Below are positions 55,546 to 64,000 of a stretch of 64,000 nt of DNA, one piece after another. Numbering within the stretch: position 1 is the stretch's first letter; each line of letters begins with the position of its first letter. The DNA is from Microvirga pudoricolor (GTDB taxonomy: Bacteria > Pseudomonadota > Alphaproteobacteria > Rhizobiales > Beijerinckiaceae). Under the pieces are notes generated by a model, which had not been told where the DNA came from, made no database searches, and was given only the letters and a program-made list of their open reading frames with translations. The DNA lies in the NCBI RefSeq assembly GCF_016892705.1, contig NZ_JAFEMB010000008.1:1-64000 (forward strand), given 5' to 3'. The translations under genes and the position numbers were made by a program.

Positions 55546-55565
55546 GGGGCACCGTCGCCCCTCTT
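55544..55565 (+). terminator. Hairpin at the end of the L,D-transpeptidase-like gene
   Basis: GAGGGGC and GCCCCTC form a 7-bp stem with a 6-nt loop that begins within the TGA stop codon. Only two T residues follow directly, so termination may be weak. Confidence 0.4.
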
Positions 55566-55663
55566 CCCATCCCGTGGCAGACGGTCTGGCAGTTGCGCCA
55601 CGGGAACGGGCTGCCGCGTGGCGGGGCCATGTACAACCGGTTCGCGAATGCTGGGACGGCTGC

Positions 55664-56347
55664 ATGACCTCCTTGGGAGCTATCGTATTCGACCTGGACG
55701 GAACGCTCGTCGACAGCGCCCGCGACCTCCAGGCGGCCATCAACATACTCCTAGCCGAGGAAGGATTTCGCGGGCTCGGCCTCGCCGAAGTCAAGGCTAT
55801 GATCGGCGATGGAGTGGCCAAGCTCGTGGAGCGAGCCGTGATCGCCGTGGGAGGAGACCTGTCTCATCACCCGGACTTGGTCGCCCGCTTCCTTTCGTTT
55901 TATGAAGTGAGCGCCTCGCGGCATACGGAAGTTTACCCCGGCGTCGCCGAGACCCTGGATACGCTGCGCCGTTCCGGAATCCCACTGGCGGTCGTTACCA
56001 ACAAGCCCTACGCGGCTACGATCAGGATCCTCCACGATCTCGGTCTGAGGGACCATTTCGGAGTCGTGATCGGGGGCGACACGCTGGCCGAACGAAAGCC
56101 GAATCCGGCACCGATCCGCGCAGCGCTGGATCGATTGGGCATCGCACCCGGGCGGGCCATCATGGTCGGAGACAACTATCACGATGTGGAGGCGGCCCAT
56201 GGGGCGGGCGTTTACGCCGTTGCGGTCACCTATGGCTACAGCCACAAGCCTCATGATGAACTTGGAGCCGACAGCCTGATCGGCTCGATGCCCGAACTGC
56301 TGCGCCTAGCGGCCAATTGGAAGACCATCGAAGCGCCGATCTCTTAG
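55664..56347 (+). CDS. gph: HAD-family phosphoglycolate phosphatase
   Basis: This 227-residue HAD hydrolase has motif I FDLDGTLVDSARDLQ near 7-20, motif II Thr in VVTNKPY near 105, the motif III Lys in ERKPNPAPIRAALDRLG near 145 and motif IV MVGDNYHDVEAAHGAG near 168-183. The helical cap and length fit Gph, which clears 2-phosphoglycolate made during DNA repair and oxygenation reactions. Related pyrophosphatases and other sugar phosphatases look alike. ATG 55664 places motif I close to the N-terminus as usual. Confidence 0.87.
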   Translation: MTSLGAIVFDLDGTLVDSARDLQAAINILLAEEGFRGLGLAEVKAMIGDGVAKLVERAVIAVGGDLSHHPDLVARFLSFYEVSASRHTEVYPGVAETLDTLRRSGIPLAVVTNKPYAATIRILHDLGLRDHFGVVIGGDTLAERKPNPAPIRAALDRLGIAPGRAIMVGDNYHDVEAAHGAGVYAVAVTYGYSHKPHDELGADSLIGSMPELLRLAANWKTIEAPIS

Positions 56348-56434
56348 GCCGTCTCACGCCTCGAGCGATCTTGAACCTCAGGTGAATCCCGGCTTGCGAT
56401 GAATGAAATCGAAGGGCAAACCAGAGGAAGATCT

Positions 56435-57922
56435 TTAAGCCCGCCCTCTGGTCAGCCAACGTCTCACGGGAACCTGCTTAATGAGATCGAGGATGATCGT
56501 TCGCGTCCGGCGCACGCAGAGACCGAGCGCCAATCCCCCGCCGAAGCCGGCACACGTCGTCACGAGGAGAGACGCCACGCCATTGGGCCAACGGGCGTCG
56601 GCGATCGCATGGCTCGCCAGAATGCAGGAAACGAGAACGCCAAGGGCAACAGGCAGGGCGCTGGCTCCCGCCTTGAGCTGATCGGCGAAGGCGACCGGAC
56701 CCTGGCGCCCGATCAGCCACGCAATCAGCGGGATCGACAGGAGGGCCGCTACTGAGAAGCCAACGGCAGCGCCCAGGATGCCGAATTGCAGCCCGATGAG
56801 CGTACCGGCTGCCCGCAGAGCTGCGTCGATCATGCCCCAACTTCGCAGGTCTTTCGACCGGCCCTGGCTGATCATCAACGGCCCGGCCGGGCCGGTGATG
56901 CTCTGCGCGGCCAAGGCGGGGGCAAGCCAAGCGAGAACGACGCCGGACATCTCCCAGCCTGGACCGAGCAGGACGCGAGTCAAGCTCGGTGCCACGAAAT
57001 AGAGGCCGATGGCCGCCGGCAGGAGAAGGCAGGACAGTCGCTCCACCAAAAGCAAGTAAGTGTTCCGGTATGCGGTTTCATCATCCTGCAGCCGGCTGAA
57101 GACAGGCATCATGACCGACATGACCGGCTGGATCAGGGCAGTGTTGGGGATGAGAAATAACTGATATCCACGATTGTAGAGTCCGAGAGTGGCCGCCCCC
57201 ATGATCCGCCCGATAACGAGCGGCGCGACGTTCTGCGACAACGTCAAAAGGGATGAATAGACTGTCAGGTTCGCGCCGAACCGAAGAAACTCACCTGCAG
57301 CGGACACCAGGCGCGGACGGCTCGGGCGCCATCGCGCCGCCATCACGTTCAGGAGCGAAGCCACCAAGGAATGGACGAGGCCCGCCGCAACCACCGCCCA
57401 CGCATCGTGTCGCCACAGCGCAACCATCAGCCCGGCAATGAATCCCGCGACGAGTCCGGCACTCTCTGCCTTTACCACGCTGTCGAAACGCAACTCCCTA
57501 CGCAGGAGAGCGTTATGCTGCGCGGACAATCCGCCGATCAGGAACCCGATGCACACGACCGGCATGATGTCCGCGATCCGGGGCTGGTCGAAAAACTCGG
57601 CTACGAAGGGGGACGCCAGAAGGGCGACGAGCGCCAGGACAGCGGTGGTAAATGCGTTGACCCAGAACAGGAAGCTGACTTCGTCGTCGGATATCTCAGC
57701 GCGCTGGACAGTCACCGACGAGAGGCCGAAGTTTCGGAAGACGATGAGAAATCCGAAGAGAACCGTCGCCATTGCGGCAATTCCGAACTCGGCAGGGGGC
57801 AGCAGGCGGGCGAATGTGATGCTGGACAGAAAGTTGACGACGATTCCGAGGCCACGCTGAGAGAGCGTGTACCAGGTGCCCCTGCGAGCCCGCCGATGGA
57901 CCTCGTGGTGATCCATCTTCAT
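56435..57922 (-). CDS. Polysaccharide flippase (Wzx/WzxC-like, MOP superfamily)
   Basis: This 495-residue protein has about 12-14 TM helices. The N-terminus RRGTWYTLSQRGLGIVVNFLSSITFARLLPPAEFGIAAMATVLFGFL is typical of the lipopolysaccharide/exopolysaccharide flippase branch that moves undecaprenyl-linked repeat units across the inner membrane. VQRAEISDDEVSFLFWVN and LGLYNRGYQLFLIPNTALIQPVMSVMMPVFSRLQDD are family hallmarks. It is translationally coupled (ATGA) to the upstream glycosyltransferase gene, so a surface-polysaccharide operon is likely. No polymerase gene is in the window. Confidence 0.92.
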   Translation of the reverse strand: MKMDHHEVHRRARRGTWYTLSQRGLGIVVNFLSSITFARLLPPAEFGIAAMATVLFGFLIVFRNFGLSSVTVQRAEISDDEVSFLFWVNAFTTAVLALVALLASPFVAEFFDQPRIADIMPVVCIGFLIGGLSAQHNALLRRELRFDSVVKAESAGLVAGFIAGLMVALWRHDAWAVVAAGLVHSLVASLLNVMAARWRPSRPRLVSAAGEFLRFGANLTVYSSLLTLSQNVAPLVIGRIMGAATLGLYNRGYQLFLIPNTALIQPVMSVMMPVFSRLQDDETAYRNTYLLLVERLSCLLLPAAIGLYFVAPSLTRVLLGPGWEMSGVVLAWLAPALAAQSITGPAGPLMISQGRSKDLRSWGMIDAALRAAGTLIGLQFGILGAAVGFSVAALLSIPLIAWLIGRQGPVAFADQLKAGASALPVALGVLVSCILASHAIADARWPNGVASLLVTTCAGFGGGLALGLCVRRTRTIILDLIKQVPVRRWLTRGRA

Positions 57923-58788
57923 AGAGGAGAAAGGCCCTTGGAGCGTGCAGTCTTCCGAACGATCCTCTTCGTCGCCTCCCCGAAACCGATGACGCGCGCG
58001 AGTTGGAGTGCGAGCGCAGCCTTGTGCAGGATACTTGTCGTATGCCGCCGCCGAATGCCCAGGGCCATCGCCCGAAGCTCCTGCCGGAACGCTGGAGGGA
58101 TCTGATCATGGTGCTTCCGCACGAATGTCTCGAGCCCGCTCGCCCTGCGCAGCGATGGTCTGGTGATGCGGTCGCCGGGATGCTCGCGCCACTCGACAAG
58201 AGTTTCCGGGAGGACCGCATAAGGGATCGCGCCGTTAACAATGCGGATGAACAGATCGTAGTCGTTCCAGACAGGGACAGCCGGATCGAACCTTCCCGCT
58301 TTTTCGAACGCACGTTTCCGGATCGCGACGTTGCTGCCAGTCATGTAGGAGCGCTGATCGAAGAGGGTATCGGGCGTCAGCCCCTCACGGGTGGTCAAAG
58401 ACTGCAGGGTGCCGTCAAGGTCACGGCGCAGGAGGCCTGCGACGACCACGTCGACGTCCCCGCGCTCAAACCGCCCCGCCACCCTTTCCAGGTACTCGGC
58501 GTACCAAATGTCGTCATCGTCGAGAAATGCCATGGTGTCATGCCTCGCTTTGGTGGCTCCCAGGTTGCGTGAACCGCAGGCGCCGGGCTGGACATGATTC
58601 ACCACGAGGTGAAGGGGGATTTGCGTCGTTTTCTGGAGTTCGTGGACGGTCGCGGCCGTCCGATCGTCTCCGAGGTCGTCCACCACGACGATCTCGGCGG
58701 CGGGTTTACTTTGCGCCAGGATACTGCCTAGGGAAACCCGCAGGAGATCCGGTCGTCCATGGGTAGGAACCACGCAGCTGATATCCAT
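57919..58788 (-). CDS. Family 2 glycosyltransferase
   Basis: This 289-residue GT-A enzyme has the N-terminal nucleotide-sugar motif ISCVVPTHGRPDLLRVSLGSILAQSKPAAEIVVVDDL, the metal-binding DxD region as AFLDDDDIW near 88-96, and the acceptor-side segment VWNDYDLFIRIVNG near 178-191. It adds a sugar to a lipid-linked glycan on the cytosolic face. It overlaps the flippase gene by 4 bp and follows a second GT2 gene by 39 bp. Confidence 0.93.
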   Translation of the reverse strand: MDISCVVPTHGRPDLLRVSLGSILAQSKPAAEIVVVDDLGDDRTAATVHELQKTTQIPLHLVVNHVQPGACGSRNLGATKARHDTMAFLDDDDIWYAEYLERVAGRFERGDVDVVVAGLLRRDLDGTLQSLTTREGLTPDTLFDQRSYMTGSNVAIRKRAFEKAGRFDPAVPVWNDYDLFIRIVNGAIPYAVLPETLVEWREHPGDRITRPSLRRASGLETFVRKHHDQIPPAFRQELRAMALGIRRRHTTSILHKAALALQLARVIGFGEATKRIVRKTARSKGLSPL

Positions 58789-58827
58789 GTTTCTTGCCTC
58801 GATTGCCGGACAGCGGCAGTCGGCCCG

Positions 58828-59826
58828 CTAAGCCTGAGCCGTAAAGGAGTCGTGCGCGAAAGCGATGTCACTGTGGTGGTTGCGAATGTTCGTCGTCGCC
58901 GAATCGAAATCCCAGTCGGCTTGGTTTTCGAGGTTTTGCGTGTAGGAAAGGAGGATCCCTTGCGTCAGAACGCTCAGTCGCTTGAGTCGTCGGTCCGGGG
59001 CTCGCGCGATAATCTTGAGGGCAACCAGCCCGACACCCGCGATATGCTTCAATCGACCTTCGATCCCGTCGTATTTGGCCGAGGTCCAGAAGGTATTGCG
59101 GTAGAGGAAGCGGAACATGGCGATCCGGCGCTGATTATCTTCGGTCACGAGCGACAGCTCTCCGATCGCTGCACGCTTGTGGAGGACTTTGCTGGCCCCA
59201 ACCAGAAAAGCGTCGAAGCCGGCCTCGCGGATGCGCCGCGTGTATTCCAGGTCGTCGCCCCAAATGAAGAAGCGTCGCAGTGGAAACTGGCATTGAGCCA
59301 CGGCCCTGCGGCTCACCAGCACCGATACGAAAGTCGCTGACGAGATTCGAACCAGTCCCTCGTCCAGGTGCGTGTCCCATCGAGGGTAGGACGAGCCACC
59401 CCGGTTCATGTCGACAACGGGCATGTTCATCGACGTGCATCCGTCTCCCGCACGGACACAGCTGCACAGATACCCGACATTGGGCTTACCGGTGTGGCTT
59501 ACAAGAACGGAAAGGGCGTCGGGTGCGGGTTCGACGTCGTCGTCCATGAGCCAGACCCAATCGGCCCCCAGATCGAAAGCGTACCGGATTCCCCAGTAGA
59601 AGCCGCCTGCGCCGCCTTCGTTGTCGCAGAGTTCGATGTAGTCTACGTCCGGCGCCGACAGAATGCCCATTTCGGCGAGGAGCAGCCGTGTGCCGTCAGT
59701 GCTCGCATTGTCGACGATAATGATGCGATCGACAGGGCGAAGCTGTTGGCGCAGTGCTTGTAGGCACTCGACCAGCAACTCCTTCCGGTTGTACGTCACA
59801 ACAACGCAAGCGATGAAATCTGCCAT
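58828..59826 (-). CDS. Family 2 glycosyltransferase (GlfT2/rhamnosyl-like)
   Basis: This 332-residue GT2 enzyme starts MADFIACVVVTYNRKELLVECLQALRQQ, with GGAG upstream, which favours this ATG over one 35 codons earlier. IIIVDNASTDGT, NEGGAGGFYWGIRYAFDLGADWVWLMDDDVEP near 75-107 (the DDD metal site) and FFIWGDDLEYTRRIREAGFDAFLV near 205-228 match the galactofuranosyl/rhamnosyltransferase branch. It is the first gene of the three-gene surface-glycan run. Confidence 0.92.
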   Translation of the reverse strand: MADFIACVVVTYNRKELLVECLQALRQQLRPVDRIIIVDNASTDGTRLLLAEMGILSAPDVDYIELCDNEGGAGGFYWGIRYAFDLGADWVWLMDDDVEPAPDALSVLVSHTGKPNVGYLCSCVRAGDGCTSMNMPVVDMNRGGSSYPRWDTHLDEGLVRISSATFVSVLVSRRAVAQCQFPLRRFFIWGDDLEYTRRIREAGFDAFLVGASKVLHKRAAIGELSLVTEDNQRRIAMFRFLYRNTFWTSAKYDGIEGRLKHIAGVGLVALKIIARAPDRRLKRLSVLTQGILLSYTQNLENQADWDFDSATTNIRNHHSDIAFAHDSFTAQA

Positions 59827-60237
59827 CTCGACGCTCCAGCAACGGTTGATCGTGGTGACCGGAGGACCGGCCGCAAATCCTTCGCTTGGCTGCTTGCTCA
59901 AGGCAGTATGTGCTTCAAGGCCTTGGCGCACTCACCGAATGAGAACGCCTTTCGTGATAATCTGTGTCCCTAGTTGTATCCGCGATGGTAACGAAGACAA
60001 GGTGGTCCTGTCCAGATCTGATGCAGTTTAGCACAGCAGCCACCTCAATAAACACCATCGGATTGACTGTCGTTGACGCCATTAGCGCCGGAATCCTATG
60101 GTCTTGCAGCGTGATGCCTTATTGTGCGTGATGCTATGATCTGGGCAATTTAACGCAACCGTGTCTAGCTGGGCTGAATATGCAAATGTTGTTTTCAGGA
60201 TATGTGCATCTATTCTTCTGATCGCTTAGCAGATGGC
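59827..60237. other. 411-bp intergenic region, no supported gene
   Basis: AT-richer sequence lies between the glycosyltransferase start and the end of the LuxR-type gene. It should hold the promoter of the surface-glycan run, but I can identify no clear motif, RNA structure or repeat. Confidence 0.35.
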
Positions 60238-60981
60238 CTATCGGACGAGATCATGTTCCTGGCTGAAGCTCCCAAACAAGGGTTTGCCGGGACTGTGGCT
60301 GGTCAGGTGCTCGTTCGCCCACATGGCGGCCTGGGTGCGGTTGGAAGCCCCGATCTTGCGCATGATCGCCTTCATGTGAACCTTAACCGTTGCCTCCGCC
60401 AGAGCGAGCTCACGCGCAATGAACTTATTCGAGACGCCTCCCATGATCATGCGGAGAATTTCGGCCTCGCGGAGGGACAGTTTAAGGATGGAAGGGTGCG
60501 TTTCCGTGCTGCACTTCGCGCTCCCCTGCGCAACCGGATAAGAGGCGGGTCTGTGCTTGAGGAGGTCTCCAAGGAGCTCGAAGGGGAGGAAGGAGCCGCC
60601 GACTGCAACGATTTCAAGCGCCTTGGTCAGAATCTCTGGCTTCATGGACGAAAGGCAAAACCCCTTCACGCCGGCGTCCCGGAGTGACACCAAGGTATCC
60701 AGGTCGAAGTTGACCCCGAGCGTCACGATGCTGGCGCTGGGATGGACCGATCGGATACGATCGACGACGGCCATTGTTGCTTCGATCTGTTCGTCCGCCT
60801 CAATAAGAACAATCTCCGCCCGTCCCACCAAGTGGGTCTCGCCGGATGGCATGATCTCAAAGCCGCTGCCGGTGATGACATGCTCGAGCCCCGCGCTCAT
60901 TAATGGAGATCTCGAGAGCACCAGGACACGCGCCTGCCTCCGGGCGAATGGTTTAGGCATCGCGACGAGTTCCCTGGACAT
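60238..60981 (-). CDS. NarL/LuxR-type response regulator with degenerate receiver
   Basis: This 247-residue protein has an N-terminal receiver-like domain (ARVLVLSRSPLMSAGLEHVITGSGFEIM) and a C-terminal LuxR HTH (LKLSLREAEILRMIMGGVSNKFIARELALAEATVKVHMKAIMRKIGASNRTQAAMWA, about 172-228). The usual phospho-acceptor position reads VLIEADEQIE near 65 with no clear D-x-x-x-P, so phosphorylation may be lost. GGAGGAAG lies before ATG 60981, which decides the start over ATG 61014. It sits next to the surface-glycan genes and a receiver protein and could regulate either. Confidence 0.85.
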   Translation of the reverse strand: MSRELVAMPKPFARRQARVLVLSRSPLMSAGLEHVITGSGFEIMPSGETHLVGRAEIVLIEADEQIEATMAVVDRIRSVHPSASIVTLGVNFDLDTLVSLRDAGVKGFCLSSMKPEILTKALEIVAVGGSFLPFELLGDLLKHRPASYPVAQGSAKCSTETHPSILKLSLREAEILRMIMGGVSNKFIARELALAEATVKVHMKAIMRKIGASNRTQAAMWANEHLTSHSPGKPLFGSFSQEHDLVR

Positions 60982-61075
60982 CTGTGTCTTCCTCCGTGGC
61001 ATGGCAAGTCTCACTCATCCCGCGTCGTCTCGCGATACAATGATAGAGGATCCGGAAAGTTGAAGGGTCGGGCGG

Positions 61076-61504
61076 TCAGGCAAATCCGATGCTCGCCCGA
61101 ACGTGGCCGACGAGGATGGTTTGGAGAGCCGTCATCAGTTCTTCGCGACGGCAGGGCTTCTCGATCCATGGAACACCGTGGAGTTCCAGGGGCAGATCGG
61201 ACCCAAGTCGATATCCCGAGTAGACTAGGAACGGGATATCACGTCGGCGCAATTCGCGAGCGAGGGCCGTGCATGATCCGTCCGCTAAACCGTAGTCGAG
61301 AATAACGGCCTGTGGGGTATGAGCGCGCAGCCAGAAGAGCGCCTCCGAGCCCGATCGAATTGGCCCCTCGATCTCGAAGCCGGTCTCCTCAAGGTAGGCT
61401 TCGATCGAGAGGGCGACGAGAACTTGATCCTCGACGATCAGGCAATGGGGGCGGGAAGGGGAGGAGTTGCCCGATGGAGGTAGCAGCGCGACCATGTTGC
61501 TCAT
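61076..61504 (-). CDS. Single-domain response regulator (receiver only)
   Basis: This 142-residue protein is one CheY-like receiver: CLIVEDQVLVALSIEAYLEETGFEIEG (acidic pair Glu-Asp), the phospho-acceptor Asp in AVILDYGLADGS near 70, then FLVYSGYR (Ser/Thr switch) and WIEKPCRREELMTAL (Lys in K-P). No output domain is present. Such receivers often act as phosphorelay partners for hybrid or HWE-type kinases. The multi-PAS sensor gene begins about 650 bp away on the opposite strand and is the obvious candidate partner. Confidence 0.92.
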   Translation of the reverse strand: MSNMVALLPPSGNSSPSRPHCLIVEDQVLVALSIEAYLEETGFEIEGPIRSGSEALFWLRAHTPQAVILDYGLADGSCTALARELRRRDIPFLVYSGYRLGSDLPLELHGVPWIEKPCRREELMTALQTILVGHVRASIGFA

Positions 61505-62149
61505 TCGCCAGGCTCGCTTTTCCTAAAGATCAAAACATCGGTCGTCGCCATGGCCTAGTGGTCTCGAAACGTTGAAAGTCGGACCAAGAGACATAATCTA
61601 CTGAACACTCGGAATGGTTTAGCAATCAACCGTAGCAATCGATCCGCCGGACGGCGTCGCGATCATGGTTATGCCAATCCACTTCTCTTAAATGGTCTTA
61701 TCATTTATTGGAACCGCGATCGCTGTGGCTGTCACTTAGGGAGTTGCCGGGTTCTTGTAGCTAGGCAGGGTGACGAGTCATCGGCAGCCACTGCATTGAG
61801 GTACGAGCGGCGGCGGCACGTCTTTTGCCGGCTCCGAGCGAGATAAATCCCATCGTGGATGCGTACCGCTGTCTCTTGCTGGAGGTCGTACGTACGCTTC
61901 CAACACTCTGCGCTCCGGGGCTGGCATTCATCGATTGCCACTTCACGACGTGAAGGGACGCAAGTCCTCCAAACCGCCTCGATGGCCTGTGGAGCCAACA
62001 ACCTGCTTGGGCTTTGGCAAAGCAGGGATATACCCTAAGGGTTCCTCCGGAGGCCTCGTAGCGAACGAACATGCTATTTCGTGGACAGTTTCGTTCGTGA
62101 GGTAGGCTTGCCTAATTTCACTTCGGGCCGGCCCTCTGGCAACGGAGAG
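61505..62149. other. 645-bp intergenic region with one doubtful small ORF
   Basis: This divergent region separates the receiver gene and the PAS sensor gene. The minus-strand ORF 61732-62001 (89 codons; contains ECWKRTYDLQQETAVRIHDG and CRRRSYLNAVAADD) has a protein-like composition and may be a small unrecognised gene, but it lacks a clear ribosome binding site. Around 61560-61730 the sequence is AT-rich and promoter-like. Confidence 0.35.
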
Positions 62150-64000
62150 ATGGCTCGCCGCATCCAGGGGTTTGATTGGGGCGCGACCCCTCTTGGGAAC
62201 CGTGATGCCTGGCCTTCATGGCTGAAGAGCGTCGTTGAGATCGCCCTGTCTGCGGGCTTTCCGATGATCCTCCTGTACGGCGAAGACCTAATCCAAATCT
62301 ATAACGACGGCTATCGCGACCTCATGGGCAGGAAGCATCCGGGCGGTCTTGGGCAGCCGACCAGGGAATGCTGGCCCGAAGTATGGCACATCAATGAGCC
62401 GATCTATGAGCGGGTGCGGGGCGGCGAGACCTGCTCCTTCGAAAATGCCCTCTATCCGCTCGACCGGAACGGCAGGGTGGAGGATGCGTGGTTTACCCTA
62501 TCCTACTCACCGATCCGGAGCGATGACGGCGAGGTGAGGGGCGTTCTCGTTACCCTGTTCGAGACGACTGATAGGCATAAGGCGGAGACAAAGCTACAGG
62601 AACGCGAGGCCGTCCTGCGGGAAAGCCAGGAGCGGCTGACCAGCATCTTTTCTGCGCTGCCGTTGGGGGTCGGAGTCGTCGCAAAGGACGGTCGCCTCAG
62701 CCTGTCCAACGCTCAACTGCGCCAATTCCTCCCTAGCGGCGTCATACCCTCCTGCGACAAATCCGGCTCTGTGGGCTGGCGGGCATGGCACCCCACTGGA
62801 GGATCCGTTGAGCCCATGGATTTCCCGGGAGCCCGCGCGCTGCGCGGCGAGGCCGTTCTTGGAATGGAAATGCTTTGCACGGATGAGACCGGGCGCGAGA
62901 TATGGACCAGCGTTTCGGCTGTCCCACTCACGGGCCATGACGGCGGTGCTGTCGGGGCTGCCGTCGTCATCAGTGACATCGATGCCCTCAAGCGGGGCGC
63001 GGAAGCGTTTCGCGAGAGCGAGACGAAGCTGCGCATCGTACTGGAGGGCATCGGCGAGGCTTTCTATGCGCTGGACCGGGATTGGAACTTCCTGTTTGCC
63101 AGCCAATCGGCCCTCAAGCTGTGGGGCAAGAGAGCCGAAGACCTGCTCGGCCGCCCTTTCCTGGAATGCTTTCCCCAAGCGGTCGGCTCCGAGCCTTACG
63201 AGGCCCATGTACGGGTCATGAGAACAGGCCGTGCAGAGCATCTTGAGGTCGTCTCGCCGGTTCTTAGACGCTGGATAGAGGTGAGTCTCGCACCCACGGC
63301 CAGCGGTGGGGTGTCGGTGTCGCTCCGGGACATAGAAGATCGCCGAAAGGCCCAAGAGGCCCTGCGCGAGAGTGCGGAGCGGCAACGGCTGATCTTGGAG
63401 GGCGCGCTCGACTACGCCATCTTCACGATGGATTCTGACGGACGAATCCAGACTTGGTCGCCTGGAGCGGAATCGGTCTATGGCTGGACCGCAGAGGAAG
63501 CCATCGGCCAAGACGCAGCGATGACTTTCACGCCGGAAGACCGGGCCGCCTCCATACCCGATAAGGAACGGGCCGAGGCGCAGAAGACGGGTCAGGCCCC
63601 GAACGTGCGTTGGCATATCCGCAAGGACGGCAGGCGCGTGTTCATCGATGGATGGACGCGATCCCTCGGCGGTGGGACCGAGCCGAAACGTTTCCTGAAG
63701 GTCGGGCAGGATGTAACGGAGCGCCGCGAAGCCGAAACGAGGCTCAAGGAGAGCGAAGAGCGTCTTCGGCTCTTCGCCACACACTCCGTGCATACCCTAT
63801 GGATGCTGGATTTGGGGACGGATACCCTGACACAGCTTGGCTCGAATCCGTCTCAGATTTGGGGACCTTCGGTCAAACCGCCTCAGACCCGCATTGACTG
63901 GATCAACGCGATCCATCCCGAGGATCGCGAGCGTGTCGGACAGGGACTCGATCGGACCAGCCTCGGGGACGTCTCAGTCGAGGAATATCGGATCATACGT
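62150..64000 (+). CDS. Multi-PAS sensor protein, probable histidine kinase (3' end outside window)
   Basis: The frame is open from ATG 62150 to the window end (617 codons) without a stop. The N-terminus (RIQGFDWGATPLGNRDAWPSWLKSVVEIALS ... YNDGYRDLMGRKHPGGLGQPTRECWPEVW) is a PAS/GAF-like input typical of large alphaproteobacterial sensor kinases. At least three more PAS domains follow, separated by the linker helices DRHKAETKLQEREAVLRESQERL, EDRRKAQEALRESAERQ and ERREAETRLKESEERLRLF. The kinase core would lie beyond 64000. GGAGAG directly abuts the ATG, so GTG 62081 or TTG 62108 could be the true start. Confidence 0.85.
   Translation, partial: MARRIQGFDWGATPLGNRDAWPSWLKSVVEIALSAGFPMILLYGEDLIQIYNDGYRDLMGRKHPGGLGQPTRECWPEVWHINEPIYERVRGGETCSFENALYPLDRNGRVEDAWFTLSYSPIRSDDGEVRGVLVTLFETTDRHKAETKLQEREAVLRESQERLTSIFSALPLGVGVVAKDGRLSLSNAQLRQFLPSGVIPSCDKSGSVGWRAWHPTGGSVEPMDFPGARALRGEAVLGMEMLCTDETGREIWTSVSAVPLTGHDGGAVGAAVVISDIDALKRGAEAFRESETKLRIVLEGIGEAFYALDRDWNFLFASQSALKLWGKRAEDLLGRPFLECFPQAVGSEPYEAHVRVMRTGRAEHLEVVSPVLRRWIEVSLAPTASGGVSVSLRDIEDRRKAQEALRESAERQRLILEGALDYAIFTMDSDGRIQTWSPGAESVYGWTAEEAIGQDAAMTFTPEDRAASIPDKERAEAQKTGQAPNVRWHIRKDGRRVFIDGWTRSLGGGTEPKRFLKVGQDVTERREAETRLKESEERLRLFATHSVHTLWMLDLGTDTLTQLGSNPSQIWGPSVKPPQTRIDWINAIHPEDRERVGQGLDRTSLGDVSVEEYRIIR

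Overview
The window looks like a chromosomal segment of a high-GC alphaproteobacterium of the order Hyphomicrobiales, most likely near Methylobacteriaceae (Microvirga- or Methylobacterium-like). This rests on the divergent uvrA/ssb pair, the run gyrA - coaD - cyclophilin - cyclophilin - queA - tgt, RTX and SPW-repeat proteins, a catabolic style rich in ABC transporters, and a near-match to the alphaproteobacterial LexA box. The taxonomic call is inference from gene content, not from a marker search.

Layout. (1) 1-1911 is an accessory stretch. It holds a tiny membrane protein and then a markedly AT-rich two-gene unit: a four-TM SLATT/DUF4231-type protein followed by a ThsB-like TIR-domain protein. 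I read this as a candidate nucleotide-signalling immune module, and it is the most interesting item in the window. (2) 1926-26128 is housekeeping: uvrA and ssb around a putative LexA box, a DedA/YqaA-like membrane protein, a secreted RTX protein built of 27-residue repeats, an M20 peptidase, rppH, a MarC protein, a PP2C-like phosphatase, gyrA, a GMC oxidoreductase flanked by two paralogous mini-proteins, coaD, two cyclophilins, queA, tgt, a membrane-anchored SGNH-like protein and an AceE/transketolase-like ThDP enzyme. (3) 26355-26532 holds a broken tRNA-Arg(TCT) remnant and an intact tRNA-Lys(TTT).

(4) 26728-37755 is catabolic cluster 1, with somewhat lower GC. A GntR regulator, an IlvD/Edd-type dehydratase, an RraA-like protein, a five-gene Dpp/Opp-type ABC transporter and a 2-hydroxyacid dehydrogenase run on the minus strand. 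A mandelate racemase/enolase-superfamily dehydratase is divergent. Together they suggest uptake, dehydration and aldol cleavage of a sugar acid. (5) 37941-51085 is catabolic cluster 2. A MalFGK-type ABC importer is followed by a HisD/HpsN-like dehydrogenase, SDR, LacI regulator, SnoaL-like protein, double-cupin protein, MetE-like zinc methyltransferase, alpha/beta hydrolase and second RraA-like protein, many joined by ATGA overlaps. A second SnoaL-like gene is divergent, and a LacI-type operator lies between it and the importer.

(6) 51284-64000 is mixed envelope and signalling: a DUF421 membrane protein, a glycine-rich subtilase, an L,D-transpeptidase-like Tat lipoprotein with an altered active site, a phosphoglycolate-phosphatase-like HAD enzyme, a flippase with two family-2 glycosyltransferases (surface polysaccharide), a LuxR-type regulator, a stand-alone receiver protein, and the N-terminal part of a multi-PAS sensor protein that runs off the window. 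I saw no insertion sequence, CRISPR array or rRNA gene.
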